DNA of 64,000 nt, taken from positions 1 through 64,000 of the forward strand of contig JAHEKN010000002.1 in assembly GCA_024638305.1 (NCBI GenBank), given 5' to 3'. Below the pieces are notes generated by a model. The model was not told where the DNA came from. It made no database searches and saw nothing but the letters and a program-made list of their open reading frames with translations. The translations under genes and the position numbers were made by a program. This stretch comes from Gemmatimonadota bacterium (GTDB taxonomy: Bacteria; Gemmatimonadota; Gemmatimonadetes; Longimicrobiales; Gaopeijiaceae). Below, piece after piece: positions 61,917 to 64,000 of the stretch; positions within the stretch are counted from its first letter, which is position 1, and every line of letters starts with the position of its first letter.

Positions 61917-62401
61917 AATGCCTCGGTGGAAACGTGAGGTCAGCTAGAGGAAAGATGATCGGGGGGCAAGGGGATCGCCAGGGCGGGAGGGGATCCCCGA
62001 CGCGACGCGGGCCTCCCGAAAAAGGTCGATCGCCTACGCGCCACCGACCCCTTACTCCGCGAGCAACGTGATGATCGCTTCGATCCGATCGGGGCCCCGA
62101 CCCAGGTCGTGCGTCGCTCACGGTGCATTCCAGGGGGTCCGGTTCATTCCGTCCGTGGCGCGTGCGACAGGGCAATCCTGCCGGGGCGCCGTAGCCTCGC
62201 CCCGATTCACGATCTAGCTTCCTGCGAGGCAACGGACGGACCTCTCGCCAGGGAGCGTGGGAATGAAGCGGACGGGGGGTCGCCGCCCCATCTCCGGGAG
62301 GGATGGTTCCAGCCTCTGCGGGAGTCACGCCCCGGGGCTGGCCACGTGACCATCGTAACGACCGTAACCACTGTGACCACGTGACCCCCGAGGCCCCCGA
62401 G
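61917..62401. other. 485-bp intergenic stretch between divergent genes
   Basis: No gene is convincing here. It contains the degenerate 9-bp repeat at 62346-62381. A minus-strand stretch reading THDLGRGPDRIEAIITLLAE (about 62052-62114) looks protein-like but has a TGA directly before it and no start codon, so it is left as unexplained. Confidence 0.5.
62346..62381. repeat. Degenerate 9-bp repeat
   Basis: Four imperfect units, GTGACCATC, GTAACGACC, GTAACCACT and GTGACCACG, follow in a row. They share the GTGACC/GTAACC core with the repeat at 57994-58029. They end 20 bases before the lipoprotein start. Confidence 0.7.
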
Positions 62402-62869
62402 ATGGGCGCGGCGCTCTGGTTCAGGGCCGTGATCGGGAGAGTCCTCGTGCCGACGCTGGCGTTGGCTGCGTCCGGCTGTGGGATCTTCGCTGGCGATTTC
62501 GAGATCCACTACGACGCCACGGTGCTCGACGTGGAGACCATGGTCGAGACCACCGGGACCCGGATTCGGTGCGACGTTCAGCTCACTGCCAACGCGGTCG
62601 GCAACGACGGGGACCGCGCCAAGTGGGGCGAGAGCGTCTGGACGTTCAGGGCGATCAGCAGTGGAGCGACGCTCTCCGTGCAGGATAGGAGTGCAGCCTC
62701 GATGCAGGCGTTCTTCGGAACGACGGACATTGGCGCAGGTGAATCCATCACGACGGACGTCATCCAATCGTTCCAGGCTGAGCCCTTCACGTGGGAGCTG
62801 AGCCTCAACTATCGGAAGCCGAGTGGGCGGCGAGGGAATGCGGGCGTCACGGCGGTCTGCGAGCCGTAG
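62402..62869 (+). CDS. Hypothetical lipoprotein
   Basis: A 155-residue lipoprotein. The start at 62402 (MGAALWFRAV) gives a signal with lipobox ASGC. The mature part is a small beta-rich domain with YDATVLDVETM, CDVQLTANAVG, WTFRAISSGATLSVQDRS and FTWELSLNYRK, containing two further cysteines (in IRCDVQ and VCEP) that could form a disulfide. No family is recognised. A further exported hypothetical gene follows 74 bp downstream on the same strand. Confidence 0.65.
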   Translation: MGAALWFRAVIGRVLVPTLALAASGCGIFAGDFEIHYDATVLDVETMVETTGTRIRCDVQLTANAVGNDGDRAKWGESVWTFRAISSGATLSVQDRSAASMQAFFGTTDIGAGESITTDVIQSFQAEPFTWELSLNYRKPSGRRGNAGVTAVCEP

Positions 62870-62943
62870 TGGGCACCGTCGCGGCGGCGGGGGCCTCCCT
62901 GTCCAACTTCAGGATTACTTCAGTACCGGCTCCAGAGAGATCC

Positions 62944-63588
62944 ATGACCCAGGCTCGTTGGTGTGCCTCGCTCTTGCTGCTGCTCGGCTTCTTTCCCTCG
63001 GCGGTCGTGGGACAGGACGCTCCTCCGACCCCGCGATTCGACCCGCTGGGGCCCGGCACCCCAGCAATTCACGCCTCGCAAGTGCGCGACTCCGGCTCCC
63101 GGCATCCTCAGAAGCTGGCGGGCTTCGGGGCAGGGATTACCGTCACCGCGATCGCCCTGTCGCTCGATGAAGTCCTCGGGAGTTCGTGCATCGGATCGGG
63201 ATCATACCTCACCCGATGTAGGGTGGGGTACGCTGCCGCGGTAGCCGTGGGAGGCGGTCTCGGGGCCCTGGTGGGCGCCATCGTGAAGACGGAGGACCCT
63301 CCGGGCCGCGCGGCGCGCACGCTGTTCGGTGCAGCCCTTGGCACGATGGGGGTATTCCTCGCCTCGAACCTCGCTTGCGAGCAGGAGCGCAGCTCGAATC
63401 CCGGGTACCTGTGTGGCTATGACGGGATGGTATCGACCCGCGCAACCCTGGTCGGGGCGCTCGTAGGCGGAGCACTCGGTGCGTCGATCGGACGTGGAGC
63501 ACAAAGCATCGAGGTGGGGCACGTCGGCCCAGTGCCAGGCCACCGCGACCGAGTCGGTATGGGGGCCGTCCTCGTCTGGAGACACTGA
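62944..63588 (+). CDS. Hypothetical exported glycine-zipper membrane protein
   Basis: A 214-residue protein. The signal peptide (SLLLLLGFFPSAVVGQ) precedes a region with three glycine-rich hydrophobic segments: LAGFGAGITVTAIALSL, VGGGLGALVGAIV, and TLVGALVGGALGASIGRG. This GxxxG pattern suggests helices that pack in a membrane. Two Cys pairs (CIGSGSYLTRC and CEQERSSNPGYLC) could form disulfides on the outer side. No family is recognised. It ends 59 bp before the promoter of the last gene. Confidence 0.6.
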   Translation: MTQARWCASLLLLLGFFPSAVVGQDAPPTPRFDPLGPGTPAIHASQVRDSGSRHPQKLAGFGAGITVTAIALSLDEVLGSSCIGSGSYLTRCRVGYAAAVAVGGGLGALVGAIVKTEDPPGRAARTLFGAALGTMGVFLASNLACEQERSSNPGYLCGYDGMVSTRATLVGALVGGALGASIGRGAQSIEVGHVGPVPGHRDRVGMGAVLVWRH

Positions 63589-63646
63589 TCGGGTCGCCCC
63601 AGGAGTCCCGGCCCTCGCGCCGAGGCGCCCACGCTCCGCGCAGGAT

Positions 63647-63674
63647 TTGACGCCCGCGTAGCCAGACTACACTT
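63647..63674 (+). promoter_or_regulatory. Consensus-like sigma-70 promoter
   Basis: TTGACG at 63647-63652 and TACACT at 63669-63674 are 16 bases apart. They are each one to two bases from consensus, and lie 38 bases before the ATG at 63712. The -10 is overlapped by the inverted repeat at 63672. Confidence 0.65.
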
Positions 63675-63688
63675 TGCGATGCAAAGTT
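63672..63688. promoter_or_regulatory. Perfect inverted repeat, candidate operator
   Basis: ACTTTGC and GCAAAGT form a perfect 7-bp inverted repeat around GAT. It covers the end of the -10 element and the expected start point, so a dimeric repressor bound here would block transcription of the following gene. The regulator is not in the window. Confidence 0.6.
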
Positions 63689-63711
63689 AAAGGCTGAACC
63701 CGAGGTGTCGA

Positions 63712-64000
63712 TGGGGATTCGGAAGTTCACCAAGCGCCGCACGCGGTTGGTGCTCCTGGGAGCAGCGGTCACTCTGCTGGTGGTCGCCGGCACCCAGTGG
63801 CGGGCAGCGATCCGCCGAGGTCGCTCGGTCCCGGACGAGCCGTTCCGGATCGCTGGCAACCTCTACTACGTTGGCGCCACCGGCGTCACGGCTTTTCTGC
63901 TCACGGGCCCGGAGGGCCACGTCCTGATCGACGGCGGTTTTCCCGAAACCGCGCCACTGATCATGGCCAGCATCGCCGAGCTCGGCTTCGACATCGCCGA
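63712..64000 (+). CDS. Metallo-beta-lactamase-fold protein (B3-like), cut by window edge
   Basis: The first 96 residues of a longer protein. ATG 63712 is preceded by GAGG, with GTG 63706 as an in-frame alternative. It starts MGIRKFTKRRTRLVLLGAAVTLLV, a basic n-region plus one hydrophobic segment acting as signal or anchor. FRIAGNLYYVGATGVTAFLLTGPEGHVLIDGGF then matches the opening strands of the MBL fold, in the form typical of subclass B3-like and MBL-related hydrolases. The HxHxDH metal site lies past the window, so activity cannot be judged. The promoter and operator at 63647-63688 control it. Confidence 0.8.

Noticed and set aside
62052-62128. A third possible in-frame UGA: minus-strand THDLGRGPDRIEAIITLLAE following a TGA at about 62115
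   Set aside because: No family is recognised, there is no redox motif, the frame before the TGA does not look coding, and no clear SECIS hairpin with suitable spacing was seen.

Overview
The window is about two-thirds G+C by eye and gene-dense. It looks like chromosome from a diderm bacterium, most likely Gemmatimonadota or a close relative; that placement is my inference. The reasons are an lpxA gene and an LpxL-type acyltransferase, BamA-type barrels, many lipoproteins, Tat substrates, and secreted beta-propellers, PD40-amidohydrolases, S9/S10/M16/M48 peptidases and a DUF1592/DUF1552/ankyrin cluster. I saw no rRNA, tRNA, CRISPR array, phage or insertion sequence.

Layout. 1-7.4 kb (minus strand): an edge-truncated membrane sensor, a small outer-membrane barrel, a large BamA-type barrel with a kinase-like N-terminal region, a GGDEF-EAL protein and a small membrane protein. 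7.4-14.7 kb: a secreted amidohydrolase diverging from three exported propeller/FG-GAP proteins. 14.8-20.3 kb: the PAPS-forming pair cysD/cysNC diverging from a membrane sulfatase-fold protein. 20.3-30.5 kb: an M16 protease pair, a second GGDEF-EAL paralogue, YceI, an M48 lipoprotein, an NmrA-type oxidoreductase and an LpxL-type acyltransferase. 30.5-38.4 kb: an acyl-CoA ligase, a heme-motif choice-of-anchor V protein, a Vgb-like propeller, an AlkZ-type glycosylase, an S9 peptidase and an HDOD remnant. 38.4-42.5 kb: lpxA, then a redox group (MBL-fold lipoprotein, CcdA, TlpA) facing a peroxiredoxin. 42.5-55.5 kb: an aminotransferase, two lipoprotein HpcH/HpaI-like aldolases around an S10 peptidase, a Tat-exported PhoX-like protein, an ArsC-like protein, a gamma-glutamyltransferase, a PD40-amidohydrolase and a PQQ-type sugar dehydrogenase. 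55.6-64 kb: the DUF1592-DUF1552-ankyrin operon, two exported hypotheticals and the start of a B3-type metallo-beta-lactamase-fold protein.

The most interesting result is two genes that ordinary gene calling would split or truncate. The peroxiredoxin (41711-42307, minus) and the ArsC/Spx-like protein (48803-49153, minus) each carry one in-frame TGA exactly where the family has its catalytic cysteine. In each, a perfect hairpin follows the TGA at the distance expected of a bacterial SECIS element. I read both as selenoproteins. The peroxiredoxin has a signal peptide and faces a CcdA-TlpA pair that could deliver electrons to it.

Other points: a possible atypical kinase fused to an outer-membrane barrel, lipoprotein forms of a normally cytosolic aldolase family, a consensus-like promoter overlapped by a perfect inverted repeat before the last gene, and 9-bp GTGACC-type repeats, one of which contains the start codon of the ankyrin gene.
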